64,000 nucleotides of DNA from Anaerolineae bacterium (GCA_022843745.1 JALHNB010000002.1:62001-126000); one strand, 5' to 3'. Numbered from the stretch's first letter, positions 1 to 7,529 are shown. The notes: generated by a model from the letters alone, not told the origin. Numbers and translations are program-made.

Positions 1-588
1 TGTGCGCAGCGTTTGCACAATGTCCACTTCTTCGAGCACCATGTGAAACATCCCGGCAGCGATTTTGACGTAGGCATGATCCTTGATTTTGCGTCGGAAC
101 AGTGCCGCCTGTTCGATCCGATTCATGAAATAAGTCTCGTAGTGGTTGATGGGGAGCATATCGAGTTCGACACCCATCGCATAGGCCAGATCGGAGACTG
201 TGCGCAGCAGCCACACCATCATTTCCGATTCGAGTTCGATGGGCGAACGATAGGGGGTCAGATCGGGCATACGCGGACCACCGAAATGTGGGACAAAAAT
301 CACATGCCTCGCACCGATGTCTACCGCGTCAGTCATCGCCTGCCGCATTTCGCTGATCGCCCGTTCGCGTTCGTGCAATTCTGGCGAGAGATAGCCATCT
401 CGTCGTCCCAGGTTGACGGCGGCTGCCTGGATACCAGTTTCCTGGATAGCCGCCGCGATCTCCGGTACGCGCTCGGTCAACCCCAACGCCCAGAATTCGA
501 CACCTTCAAAGCCGATCATCCGAGCATTTTGCAATTTTTCAATCACGCTGCGCCCCGGCAGCATATCCTCTTGAATAGCGAATTGCAT
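1..588 (-). CDS. Sugar phosphate isomerase/epimerase family protein, 3' end outside window
   Basis: Reading the minus strand from ATG at 588 gives 196 codons open to the window edge, so the C-terminus is missing. The start MQFAIQEDMLPGRS follows an AGGGAAA ribosome-binding site. Residues match the xylose-isomerase-like TIM-barrel pattern: GFEGVEFWA near residue 27, AAAVNLGRRDGYL near 56, ARHVIFVPHFGGPRMP near 94, and ELDMLPINHYETYFMNRIEQA near 142, which corresponds to the family's metal-binding strand with a Glu and the NxYE/NRxE motif, followed by the FHM motif of the HMxxEE strand. The family isomerises or epimerises sugars and sugar phosphates with a divalent metal; the exact substrate cannot be read. 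Divergent from the O-antigen-ligase-like gene with about 125 bases between. The antisense reading frame over the same bases has no domain signature. Confidence 0.85.
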   Translation of the reverse strand, partial: MQFAIQEDMLPGRSVIEKLQNARMIGFEGVEFWALGLTERVPEIAAAIQETGIQAAAVNLGRRDGYLSPELHERERAISEMRQAMTDAVDIGARHVIFVPHFGGPRMPDLTPYRSPIELESEMMVWLLRTVSDLAYAMGVELDMLPINHYETYFMNRIEQAALFRRKIKDHAYVKIAAGMFHMVLEEVDIVQTLRT

Positions 589-716
589 TATTTTTCCCTA
601 TAATTGTTGATTTAAGATTTAGATAAGGGAGAATTAAGTTTTGCTGTATTAATTCAGCATCCTGTTTGCCGATCTGAATCTGTGAATTATAGCAAACAAA
701 AATGAGGTTAGGATTG

Positions 717-2483
717 ATGCGTCGCATACTGTTTCTCGTCGACTTTTTTGTGATCTTATTCGCATTGAGCGCTGTGCTGGGCATGTTAACGGCTTATGAT
801 CGCTCATCGGGTTATGGGCCGATGGTTGCGGTTGTCGGCAGCGCAGTTCTTTATTTAATCATCGCACATCTGGATATGGCCTGGAGCACCGCTCGCCGAA
901 TAAGCGTTCTCTTGCTCTTAGCAGCCACGCTCGTCACCCTGATTTTTATTCTGCAATACCGCTATCAAAACTATACCGATACACCCCGCTTTATTCTGCG
1001 CCTGGGCGGATTTACGACCTTTTTGCCGAATTTGAATTTTTCGCTGCCACACCCTAATGCCGTAGCAACGTTAATCGAGGGGATTTTGCCATTTGGCCTG
1101 GTGCTGGTGGCGTCACGTCGTCGTCTCACAATCTATCGAATACTAGGTTTGGCCTGCTCACTCGTGATGTTGTATGCCCTGCTGCTGACCTTTTCACGCG
1201 GAGCATTTGTCGCAGTTATCGCGTCTGTGTTAATCGCTTTTTTGTCGCGTTCACGGCGCTTCGCTATTGTCGCGGGCCTGGGCATTTTTGTGATGACAAT
1301 TATTTTTTATGTTTTATATGATTTGCAAAGCGTCGCCGTCATTGAGGATGTGTTTTCGTGGGCGATGGGACGCTTGGAACTTTATCAGAACAGCCTCTAT
1401 GTCGCCAGCGATTATCTCTTTACCGGAATTGGCCTGGGCAACACCTTTGCGATGGTCTATTCCCGGTACGGCTTACTGATTCAGGTGCCATTTCTGACCT
1501 ATGCGCATAATCTGCTGCTTTCTGTCTGGATGGGACAGGGCTTATTAGGGTTAGTTGCATTCATCGGACTGCTCATTGCATTTTTTGCACTGGTTATTCG
1601 TGTGATCCGAAGGGCGCATCCTCCTTCGGTATTTTATGGCGCGTGGATGGGTGTTACAGCCACGCTGATTCATGGCTTTTTCGATGCGCGGCAGTATGTC
1701 GAAAGTGCGTGGTTGATGCCAACATTGTTTCTCCTGATCGGCCTGACGGTGACAACGGGACGATTGATGATAGAAGAAGCGATGATTCCAGAGCGCCCTG
1801 TCTCCCCTTTACAAAATGTTCTGGCTGTAGTCGGTGTGGTTGGCGCGATCGCAGCGGTTGGCGTCGTTTTTAATCGCCAGATCGTGGCGGCCTGGAATAC
1901 GAATTTGGGTGCGTTGGAGGAAACGGAGGGTGAACTTGCGGCGGATTTAAGCGACGAGAAGCGTCTTTCGCACTATGAAGTTGCTCGCAGCTATTACCGC
2001 GATGCGCTGGCAGCGGATGAAAGCTGGCCGAACGCGAATCGACGACTCGGCAATCTGGATGTCAGACTAGAGGATTTTGATGATGCTGTGCCTTTGTTGG
2101 AAAAATCCTATGCTCGTGAGCCAGCGAACCCGGCGGCTATTAAGGGCTTAGGTCTGGCTTATACATGGGTTGGGCAAATTGATGATGCCGCACGTATTTT
2201 CAGTTTGATGTCTGACCCCGCCAGGATGGTCGAGGAATTGGATGTCTGGGGATATTATCGCAGCCAGCAAGGAGATTATCTGCTTTCAGCTTACGCCTAT
2301 GAGACGGCGCAGACGATGCGTGGCGATGTCGTCAGCGTTCCTGCCTGGATGCGAATAGGCGGAGTCTATCTCCAGGCAGAGAGGTTGGATGATGCACGGC
2401 GCTGGTATGAGCGTGTGCTGGAAGTTGAGCCGAATAACGCCGATGCGCTGCAAATCCTGGATGAAATCGGCGCGACTGGTTAA
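717..2483 (+). CDS. O-antigen ligase-like (Wzy_C) membrane protein with C-terminal TPR repeats
   Basis: About 588 residues. The N-terminal two thirds (to about residue 400) is a polytopic membrane domain with ten or so hydrophobic segments. LTFSRGAFVAVIASV near residue 160 and AHNLLLSVWMGQGLLGLVAF near 260 match the conserved parts of the O-antigen ligase/Wzy_C superfamily, which transfers lipid-linked glycans in the outer leaflet of the membrane. From about residue 420 the protein is soluble with TPR-type helices (for example DAARRWYERVLEVEPNNADAL-like spacing at the end). I chose ATG 717 because GAGG and AGG sit 4-9 bases upstream; an in-frame ATG at 702 has no ribosome-binding site. Ligase-TPR fusions are common in large-genome bacteria. 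Polymerase, ligase or protein O-glycosylation roles cannot be separated from sequence. Ends 4 bases into the convergent VanZ-like gene. Confidence 0.85.
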   Translation: MRRILFLVDFFVILFALSAVLGMLTAYDRSSGYGPMVAVVGSAVLYLIIAHLDMAWSTARRISVLLLLAATLVTLIFILQYRYQNYTDTPRFILRLGGFTTFLPNLNFSLPHPNAVATLIEGILPFGLVLVASRRRLTIYRILGLACSLVMLYALLLTFSRGAFVAVIASVLIAFLSRSRRFAIVAGLGIFVMTIIFYVLYDLQSVAVIEDVFSWAMGRLELYQNSLYVASDYLFTGIGLGNTFAMVYSRYGLLIQVPFLTYAHNLLLSVWMGQGLLGLVAFIGLLIAFFALVIRVIRRAHPPSVFYGAWMGVTATLIHGFFDARQYVESAWLMPTLFLLIGLTVTTGRLMIEEAMIPERPVSPLQNVLAVVGVVGAIAAVGVVFNRQIVAAWNTNLGALEETEGELAADLSDEKRLSHYEVARSYYRDALAADESWPNANRRLGNLDVRLEDFDDAVPLLEKSYAREPANPAAIKGLGLAYTWVGQIDDAARIFSLMSDPARMVEELDVWGYYRSQQGDYLLSAYAYETAQTMRGDVVSVPAWMRIGGVYLQAERLDDARRWYERVLEVEPNNADALQILDEIGATG

Positions 2484-2908
2484 TCCTGTTTCCTAAGAAT
2501 TTTGGAATGGATCAGCCATGCTGTCAGGCCGATAAAGAGTGTGTTCGTCGCCATGTCGAACCACGATGCGCTCCGGTCTGGCACAAGGGTTTGCGCCCAT
2601 TCGGTGACGATGCCGAGAACCAACCCGATGATGATCGCTTGCTTCAATGCATGGGTTGATCGTGGCGACAGCGCCCACCACCATAAAAATGTCAAAATCG
2701 AGAATGCGACGATATGCCCACTCGTCAGCAATATTTCGCGTTCCAGTGTGGGCGGGCCGGGTGGTGCTGCTGGGCCGACGACGGGGCTGCTGCTGGACTG
2801 TACCAATACCAGGGTTATCAGCGCTGTCCACGATAACGCATAAAGTAACCGCAGCGCCGGATGTTGGAAAATGCTGTCATTGAAGCGGCTGATTAGATTT
2901 TTGACCAT
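2480..2908 (-). CDS. VanZ-like family membrane protein
   Basis: 142 residues with four hydrophobic segments. The motif GHIVAFSILTFLWWWAL (residues about 63-79), the acidic-aromatic TEWAQTLVPDRSASWFDM and the following N-T-L-F-I-G stretch are the hallmark of the VanZ family (GH..aF..L, EwxQ, R..sxxD...N..G). The family is named for a teicoplanin-resistance accessory protein; the function of the stand-alone proteins is unknown. The signature residues (His, Glu, Gln, Arg, Asp, Asn) are all present, so the protein is likely intact. Converges on the O-antigen-ligase-like gene with a 4-base overlap of the stop codons; no terminator is visible between them. Confidence 0.88.
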   Translation of the reverse strand: MVKNLISRFNDSIFQHPALRLLYALSWTALITLVLVQSSSSPVVGPAAPPGPPTLEREILLTSGHIVAFSILTFLWWWALSPRSTHALKQAIIIGLVLGIVTEWAQTLVPDRSASWFDMATNTLFIGLTAWLIHSKILRKQD

Positions 2909-2988
2909 GCGACTATTGTAAGCGCGTTATGAGCTAGAAAAATCGACGGGTCTTCGACGTTTTCCATGTGATGTTGTTTTGTAGGCTG

Positions 2989-3702
2989 TCACTTCATATG
3001 GTCGAGCATACCGAGAAATGTTTTGAGCGTGTTCATGAATCGCTCAAAATCCGGGTGCCACAGCCGATGTCCCGCTTCCTTGAAGACGATCAGCTGGGCA
3101 TGGGGGGCATATTGCAGATATTTTTCGGCGGCATCCGGCTTCAGGCGGGAGGTTTCCTTGCCGCCGCGCAGCACCAGCATCGGACAGGAGAGTTCGGTCA
3201 ATCGCTCCCACAGCGGAATTTCTACCGACTCATGCTGGACACCCAGCGCGGCAGGGACGGGCATTTCGTTGGAGCGCTTCATCATGACCTGCATGATCCA
3301 GTCGGCGGAGATCGCCGGATACTGCGCTGGATACCCGGCGAGAATGAGTCCTGTGATACGATCCGGTTGCTTCAACGTATAGCCGAGGGTGTAGGTGACA
3401 CCGATGGAATGCCCACATAAGCAGAAGCGCGTGAGATTTGCGGCCTCGACAACGGCTGCAATATCGCCTATATGATCATCAAAACTGTAACCCGCTTCTG
3501 GAACGCCGCTTTGCCCACGCCCACGCAGGCTAATGGATAATGCGCGTCGTGACCCTAACGCTTCGATCATGGGGCGAAATTGATCGGCACTGCCTCGCAA
3601 ACCGGGAATAAAAACAATCGGTGTATCTGGCGACTCCGATTGGTTATCGAGATAATGCAGATAAACTTTTTCGTTTCTGACCCATCCGTCAACAATTGTC
3701 AA
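2989..3702 (-). CDS. Alpha/beta hydrolase
   Basis: 237 residues, a single alpha/beta-hydrolase fold domain. The oxyanion region is VFIPGLRGSAD (about 30-40), the nucleophile elbow is GHSIG with Ser99, and the catalytic His is in EAGHRLWHPDF near residue 212; an Asp or Glu for the triad lies in the preceding strand region. No signal peptide, so cytoplasmic. Substrate cannot be deduced. Faces the same way as the NimA-like gene 60 bases upstream and the VanZ-like gene downstream, so it may share a transcript with them. The start (MTIVDGWVRN) is the first ATG of the frame. Confidence 0.88.
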   Translation of the reverse strand: MTIVDGWVRNEKVYLHYLDNQSESPDTPIVFIPGLRGSADQFRPMIEALGSRRALSISLRGRGQSGVPEAGYSFDDHIGDIAAVVEAANLTRFCLCGHSIGVTYTLGYTLKQPDRITGLILAGYPAQYPAISADWIMQVMMKRSNEMPVPAALGVQHESVEIPLWERLTELSCPMLVLRGGKETSRLKPDAAEKYLQYAPHAQLIVFKEAGHRLWHPDFERFMNTLKTFLGMLDHMK

Positions 3703-3762
3703 ATCGCGTTTCTCTCAAAATAATCGCCACTTCTATCATACCCGATCATAGGATGTGCGACA

Positions 3763-4326
3763 TTAAGACTGAGCAGGCTGATACCAGAATGCTCCCGGAA
3801 AATCTGCTTCAACCGACTTTTTCTTACCACTCCACTCGGAAATATTGATGCGGTAGACGGCGGTGCGTGCCAGTTCTTCCTCGACAGGCGGGCGATAATC
3901 CTGCACTGCTTTCAAGTGTGGCGCATATTTGTCGAGCATCAATTGCAGCGCTCGTGTCGCCTCAACCGACTCTTCGACCACCGAGGCCACTCCGAACACG
4001 ATCACACTGGCATATTCGACGCTGAATTCCAGCGCGGTATCGGCAGGCAGCAGCCTTCCCATCTCCATCACACTGAAGCAAACACGCCCGTCTTCATCAA
4101 TATTGGCACGGGTACGTCCGACTCGCGCCGTATGGGTGTAAATGCAGTGGTTCAACTCGTCGTATACAAACAGGTTGCCATTGATGAAAGGCTGACCCTC
4201 GTAAACAGTTGCGAGCGTGCCAATTGCGGCACGGCGTAAAAAGTCACGAATCCAGCCTTCGTCCTCGACGGCGCGGTCACTACGGCGGGTCGCCGTTAAG
4301 GGCAGTGCGGCGTAATCTTTGGGCAT
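3763..4326 (-). CDS. NimA-like pyridoxamine 5'-phosphate oxidase family flavoprotein
   Basis: 187 residues from ATG 4326, chosen because an AGGAGG sits five bases upstream; an upstream in-frame start at 4362 would put this site inside the gene. The split beta-barrel FMN-binding fold is shown by FLRRAAIGTLATVYEGQPFI (residues about 27-46), then YDELNHCIYTHTARVGRTRANI and VCFSVMEMGR, as in the 5-nitroimidazole-resistance (NimA) group of the PNPOx family. A C-terminal segment with EWSGKKK is also typical (W-S-G-K). Family members reduce nitroaromatics or bind FMN/haem; the physiological substrate here is unknown. Divergent from the DUF4260 gene, with the tandem-dyad promoter between them, so a common regulator could act on both. 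Confidence 0.85.
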   Translation of the reverse strand: MPKDYAALPLTATRRSDRAVEDEGWIRDFLRRAAIGTLATVYEGQPFINGNLFVYDELNHCIYTHTARVGRTRANIDEDGRVCFSVMEMGRLLPADTALEFSVEYASVIVFGVASVVEESVEATRALQLMLDKYAPHLKAVQDYRPPVEEELARTAVYRINISEWSGKKKSVEADFPGAFWYQPAQS

Positions 4327-4432
4327 CATTTCCTCCTGATGTGAGCATACTTTTAGCATCATATAATGTGTGAAACCGCTTGTGACCTACCAGCAGAGTC
4401 CAATTTTCTAGCGATAAATGTTAGAGTCATAC

Positions 4433-4461
4433 TTGACAAAACTTCAAAAACTAACTATATT
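4433..4461 (+). promoter_or_regulatory. Sigma-70 type promoter of the DUF4260 gene
   Basis: Perfect -35 TTGACA at 4433-4438, a 17-base spacer, and -10 TATATT at 4456-4461. Transcription would begin near 4468, giving a leader of about 33 bases before ATG 4501. This is the best housekeeping promoter in the first 49 kb. The -10 box lies inside the first of two dyads (see the operator entry), so repression by steric hindrance is the natural reading. Confidence 0.8.
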
Positions 4462-4484
4462 AGTTTTATAGCTAATTGATTTAG
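4451..4484 (+). promoter_or_regulatory. Two phased CTAA-N5-TTAG dyads, candidate operator
   Basis: CTAACTATATTAG at 4451-4463 and CTAATTGATTTAG at 4472-4484. Both are inverted repeats of CTAA and TTAG separated by five bases; their centres are 21 bases apart, two turns of B-DNA, so two dimers would bind on the same face. The first covers the -10 box and the second covers the early transcribed region. The arrangement suits a TetR-, MarR- or PadR-type dimer, but no such regulator gene is in the window. Confidence 0.6.
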
Positions 4485-4500
4485 TTGGGAGATTAACATC

Positions 4501-4893
4501 ATGATCCAGACAGCAGTTCAAACCACAAACACTCGCACTTTAAGCCTGCCGAATATGATGCTGAGGGCAGAAGGGGCAGCGGTGCTGTTCGGTACGGTGG
4601 CGCTCTATGCCAATCAAAGCAGTGATTGGGTCGCGTTTATCCTGCTGCTGTTTGTGCCGGATGTCTCGGCGCTCGGCTATCTCATCAACCCGCGCATTGG
4701 TGCGCTCGGCTACAACATCGGTCATTTTTACGCCCTGCCAATCCTTTTGCTGGTAATCTCTTGGAGTTCTGGTTTGTCGGTTGGCATCCAACTCGCGCTC
4801 ATCTGGCTTGCCCACATCGGCATGGATCGCTTGATGGGTTACGGTCTGAAATATACGACTGAATTTAAAACCACTCATCTACAGCGCGTTTAA
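4501..4893 (+). CDS. DUF4260 domain-containing membrane protein
   Basis: 130 residues with four hydrophobic segments. Residues about 20-118 match the DUF4260 family: LRAEGAAVLFGTVALYA, FVPDVSALGYLINPRIGALG, YNIGHFYALPI and LIWLAHIGMDRLMGYGLKY, with the conserved Pro-Asp, Gly-His-Y and His-x-x-x-D-R-x-x-GYGLKY elements. Function is unknown. The gene has its own strong promoter overlapped by two dyads, and a GGGAG ribosome-binding site about ten bases before ATG. No partner regulator is adjacent. Likely an inducible small membrane protein. Confidence 0.85.
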   Translation: MIQTAVQTTNTRTLSLPNMMLRAEGAAVLFGTVALYANQSSDWVAFILLLFVPDVSALGYLINPRIGALGYNIGHFYALPILLLVISWSSGLSVGIQLALIWLAHIGMDRLMGYGLKYTTEFKTTHLQRV

Positions 4894-4927
4894 TGACCGT
4901 ATAGAGGTAGAGAATTGCGCCTCACAT

Positions 4928-5323
4928 TTGAAGCTGGATACAATCCTGTCATCAAATGATGTGGCGGTGTCTATGGATCAAGCGAAATTATGTGAGGCGA
5001 TTGGCATCCAGCAAGGCGGCTCATTTTTCATCATCGATCTTGGCTTCTTAAACTGGGGCCAGGAGATACGCTTTAACTGCCGTTATGAACCACCAGAATC
5101 CGGCGCTATCGTCTATTTTGAGATGCGCCTAAAAGACTGCCGTGATCTCCAATGGCGTGTCTACGCGCATCTCACCCTCCCAGAAGGTTCGATGCCACCG
5201 CCCGCTGCACTGGTCAATTTACGCCTCGGATCGAGCCAGCATCGTAAGCCATTTCAGATGTTAACGGACTCGTTCGGTATCACGATTCTCTACGGCGATC
5301 TCCTCATCCAGAAAATAGAGTGA
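4928..5323 (+). CDS. Hypothetical protein, unrecognised
   Basis: 131 residues from a TTG start at 4928, or 116 residues from ATG 4973; neither start has a strong ribosome-binding site. I do not recognise the family. The body looks like a soluble beta-rich domain (FFIIDLGFLNWGQEIRFNCRY, AIVYFEMRLKDCRDLQWRVYAHLTL, FQMLTDSFGITILYGDLLIQ) with no signal peptide or membrane segment. It lies 34 bases after the DUF4260 gene on the same strand and could be cotranscribed. The last 30 bases contain one copy of an imperfect 17-base direct repeat (5294-5310) whose other copy is at 5336-5352, just before the iterons of the sigma factor gene. Confidence 0.6.
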   Translation: MKLDTILSSNDVAVSMDQAKLCEAIGIQQGGSFFIIDLGFLNWGQEIRFNCRYEPPESGAIVYFEMRLKDCRDLQWRVYAHLTLPEGSMPPPAALVNLRLGSSQHRKPFQMLTDSFGITILYGDLLIQKIE

Positions 5324-5352
5324 TCTTATCACGCTGGCGATCCCCTCATTCA
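5294..5352 (+). repeat. Imperfect 17-bp direct repeat pair
   Basis: GGCGATCTCCTCATCCA at 5294-5310 and GGCGATCCCCTCATTCA at 5336-5352 differ at two positions and start 42 bases apart. The first copy is inside the end of the preceding gene; the second is in the spacer before the sigma-factor promoter region. Probably a small local duplication. Confidence 0.55.
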
Positions 5353-5364
5353 ACAAACCTCCTG

Positions 5365-5427
5365 ACGAGTTATGAACAGCCTGTAACGAGTTTTGAACAA
5401 TCCCTGACGAGTTTTGAACAACCTCTC
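5365..5427 (+). repeat. Three tandem 21-bp direct repeats upstream of the ECF sigma gene
   Basis: The core ACGAGTTWTGAACAR begins at 5365, 5386 and 5407, exactly 21 bases apart, so the copies lie on the same face of the helix. The first copy has ATG where the other two have TTG. The remaining six bases of each unit vary. The last copy merges into the likely promoter of the sigma factor. Such phased direct repeats usually bind an activator or repressor cooperatively. Confidence 0.75.
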
Positions 5428-5444
5428 CGAAACGTCCGTATAGT
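5415..5444 (+). promoter_or_regulatory. Candidate ECF-type promoter (autoregulatory)
   Basis: Inside the third repeat TGAACA (5415-5420) is followed after 16 bases by CGTA (5437-5440), the TGAAAC-N16-CGTA/CGTC geometry of ECF sigma promoters. The same bases also give TTGAAC (5414-5419) and TATAGT (5439-5444) with a 19-base spacer, too long for an unaided sigma-70 promoter. Either way transcription would start near 5450. Confidence 0.45.
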
Positions 5445-5468
5445 GGGATGAATAAGGAGAATAGCAGC

Positions 5469-6122
5469 GTGCAGCCAGCCCTACTACAGGAAGCGCCCAT
5501 GACAGAAAACACCGCTTCACAACTCGCGCAATTGAGCGAAGATGAACTTCTGCAACGCGCTCAGGCTGGCGATGATGAAGCATTCGGTGTTTTGCTGCTC
5601 AAGGTGGAATCACCTGTACGCCGGTTTATCTGGCGCTTGATTGGGACGCACGATGCTGAGGACGACATTGTTCAGGACGTATTTATCTCGCTCTATAACA
5701 ATCTGGATCGCATCGAGCCTGGACAGGGGCTTCGGCCTTATTTGTTCCGTATGGTGCGCAACCGCAGTTATGACGAACTGCGCAAACTGAGACGGTATGA
5801 GTTTGTGTCGATAGATGATGAGCCAGTCGAAACCTTTGCTTCGTTTAGCTCATTTGTTGACGAAGCCGACCAGCCTGAAGATGTAGCGCACTGGCTGCTG
5901 ATCCAGCTAGAAGTTCGCGAGGCGATGGAACGGCTGCCGGAATTGCAGCGGCAGGCACTCATCCTCTACTCAGAAGAAAACCTCTCCTATGCGGAAATCG
6001 CTGAGGCGATGGAAACCACGATTGGCACAGTGAAGTCGCGATTGTTTCACGCCAAAAAAACACTGCGCCGCCTACTGCGTCCCGATACTCTGCGGGCGCT
6101 GGACATGGAATTTGAAGAATAA
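5469..6122 (+). CDS. RNA polymerase sigma factor, ECF (sigma-70 family)
   Basis: About 217 residues. Region 2 runs from DEAFGVLLLKVESPVRRFIWRL through GTHDAEDDIVQDVFISLY and LRPYLFRMVRNRSYDELRK; region 4 is MERLPELQRQALILYSEEN, LSYAEIAEAMETTIGTVKSR and LFHAKKTLRRLL, a complete helix-turn-helix. A linker of about 35 acidic residues joins them. Three starts are possible: ATG 5448 (no ribosome-binding site and at the predicted transcription start), GTG 5469 (AAGGAGA nine bases upstream) and ATG 5499 (AGGAAG five bases upstream); I prefer 5469 or 5499. The gene is followed 18 bases later by a small protein and then by a pentapeptide-repeat protein, likely one operon. No classical zinc anti-sigma or membrane anti-sigma is next to it; the 79-residue product occupies that place. 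Confidence 0.92.
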   Translation: MQPALLQEAPMTENTASQLAQLSEDELLQRAQAGDDEAFGVLLLKVESPVRRFIWRLIGTHDAEDDIVQDVFISLYNNLDRIEPGQGLRPYLFRMVRNRSYDELRKLRRYEFVSIDDEPVETFASFSSFVDEADQPEDVAHWLLIQLEVREAMERLPELQRQALILYSEENLSYAEIAEAMETTIGTVKSRLFHAKKTLRRLLRPDTLRALDMEFEE

Positions 6123-6140
6123 CGAGATAACGAGGAGATT

Positions 6141-6380
6141 ATGATGTTTAATTATTGGAATGATGCAGCACACGCAGAAGCCCATCGTCAGCAGATTCAA
6201 CAGGAAGTTGATGAAATGCGTCTGGCTGATTCTGTACCCACAGAAAGTGGATTATCCCGCCGCCTGATCTCGGCTGCCGGGAGTGCGCTGGTCGCCGTTG
6301 GCACACGCTTGCAAGAGCAGCAAAATCGTAATGCTAAAACTCCGGCTTATATGCCGAGTATCGAAACCCTAAGTCACTAA
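6141..6380 (+). CDS. Small hypothetical protein downstream of ECF sigma factor
   Basis: 79 residues (or 78 from the second ATG at 6144, which has better spacing from GAGGAG). Predicted helical and soluble to weakly hydrophobic: a charged N-terminal half (AHAEAHRQQIQQEVDEMRLA) and a segment LISAAGSALVAVGTRLQEQQ that could be an amphipathic or membrane-associated helix. I recognise no family. Its position directly after the sigma factor suggests a regulatory partner, possibly an anti-sigma, but no anti-sigma domain is visible. The last nine codons and the stop lie within the first copy of a 31-base tandem repeat. Confidence 0.7.
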   Translation: MMFNYWNDAAHAEAHRQQIQQEVDEMRLADSVPTESGLSRRLISAAGSALVAVGTRLQEQQNRNAKTPAYMPSIETLSH

Positions 6381-6414
6381 AACGCCGAGCATCGAAACTT
6401 TAAGTCACTAAAAT
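6353..6414 (+). repeat. 31-bp tandem duplication across a stop codon
   Basis: Copy one 6353-6383 and copy two 6384-6414 share the pattern GCCGAGYATCGAAAC, two variable bases, then TAAGTCACTAAAA, differing at about four positions. The first copy includes the end of the preceding reading frame and its TAA; the second is untranslated in that frame because 31 is not a multiple of three. Confidence 0.8.
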
Positions 6415-6444
6415 CAATCTGGAATCATTAGAGGAGAAGAGACA

Positions 6445-7518
6445 ATGGACGAAAAAGAAATGCTGGCACTGCGCCAATTGCTCCCAGCACTCAAGGCACT
6501 GGCAAAATCAGTGGAACATGCGCTGTTGACCAACACCTATCAGGGTACAGGCGAGATGGCCGCTAAAAGCTATCGCAGCCTTCACAGCCGTATTTCCGAA
6601 CTTTTGCCAGAGGATTATTATGTCACGCAGGGGCTGGCGCTGGATATTTCGGAAGAAGCAACCGAACAGCAAAAAATCGCTCAGGTAAACCTGGCTGTCA
6701 GTCAGCTTGTGAATTACCTCGAAGGTCAGGTTCGCAGCCAGGGTTTCCCATTTGGCGGCGGTGCGCCCTGGGGTGGCGATATGGAAGATTTGAAGGATAT
6801 GACTCGCGGCTTGCGTGACCGTATCCTGGAGCAGACGAAACAAAGCATTCGCCGTGCGATGGCCGATATTGATGTCCAGATCAATATGGACGATGTGATG
6901 GGTAAATCCAAAGGCAAGCGCCGTGTGGTGATTACATCGGACGAGGAACTGGCTGGCGCTGATCTGAGTGGGCAGGATTTGAGCCACCGTAATTTCTCTG
7001 ACAAAGACCTGACGGGCGCAAATCTGAGTGGCAGTACATTGGATTTTGCCAATTTCTCCGACTCCAACCTGGAAGAAGCGAACCTGAGCGGGGCGAGTAT
7101 GCAGCAGGTCAATTTGTCAGATTGCAAATTGCGCTACGCCAACCTGAGTGGGGCGAATATGCCGGATGCGAACTTGTCAGACTGCGAATTGCAGAACGCT
7201 AATCTCAGCGGGGCGAATCTCGAACGAGTAAACCTCTCCGATAGTGACTTGCGTGAGGCTAATCTGGGCGGCGTACATGCGGAAGATGCGAATTTGCGCG
7301 ATGCTGACCTGCGCAATGCCAATCTGGGTGGCGCTAATCTCTCCCGTGCCAATCTGCGGGATGCTAATCTGCAAGGCGCGAACTTGCAGGATGCCAATTT
7401 GCAGGATGCGAACTTTCGAGATGTTGATCTGAAGGGCGCGACGCTGCCGGATGGCTCAACCTATGAGCGCGGTATGGACTTATCCCGGTTCGGCGCTCGC
7501 GGCAAGTTTGAGCGTTAG
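6445..7518 (+). CDS. Pentapeptide repeat protein
   Basis: 357 residues. The N-terminal part (1-165) is a helical, charged domain that I do not recognise, with a glycine-rich stretch near residues 99-112. Residues about 171-332 are some thirty tandem A(D/N)LXX pentapeptides (ANLSG, ANLRD, ANLQD, VNLSD), which fold as a right-handed quadrilateral beta-helix. There is a superimposed ten-residue periodicity (ANLSGxxLxx). A short tail ends MDLSRFGARGKFER. GAGGAGAAGAG before the ATG is a strong ribosome-binding site. Some pentapeptide proteins mimic DNA and shield gyrase, others are adaptors; nothing here decides. Likely in the operon of the ECF sigma factor. Repetition at DNA level creates long antisense frames that are artefacts. 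Confidence 0.92.
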   Translation: MDEKEMLALRQLLPALKALAKSVEHALLTNTYQGTGEMAAKSYRSLHSRISELLPEDYYVTQGLALDISEEATEQQKIAQVNLAVSQLVNYLEGQVRSQGFPFGGGAPWGGDMEDLKDMTRGLRDRILEQTKQSIRRAMADIDVQINMDDVMGKSKGKRRVVITSDEELAGADLSGQDLSHRNFSDKDLTGANLSGSTLDFANFSDSNLEEANLSGASMQQVNLSDCKLRYANLSGANMPDANLSDCELQNANLSGANLERVNLSDSDLREANLGGVHAEDANLRDADLRNANLGGANLSRANLRDANLQGANLQDANLQDANFRDVDLKGATLPDGSTYERGMDLSRFGARGKFER

Positions 7519-7529
7519 TTCGGGCTTCA

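Noticed and set aside
13-603. 196-codon open frame on the plus strand
   Set aside because: The minus-strand frame over the same bases encodes a clear sugar-isomerase-type TIM barrel; the plus frame has no domain pattern.
5365-5427. Iterons as a replication or plasmid origin
   Set aside because: Only three copies, no DnaA boxes or AT-rich unwinding region, no Rep gene, and they sit directly on a sigma-factor promoter.
6960-7440. Possible CRISPR-like or satellite array
   Set aside because: The periodicity is 15 and 30 bases without constant repeats or unique spacers; it is the coding pattern of the pentapeptide repeats.
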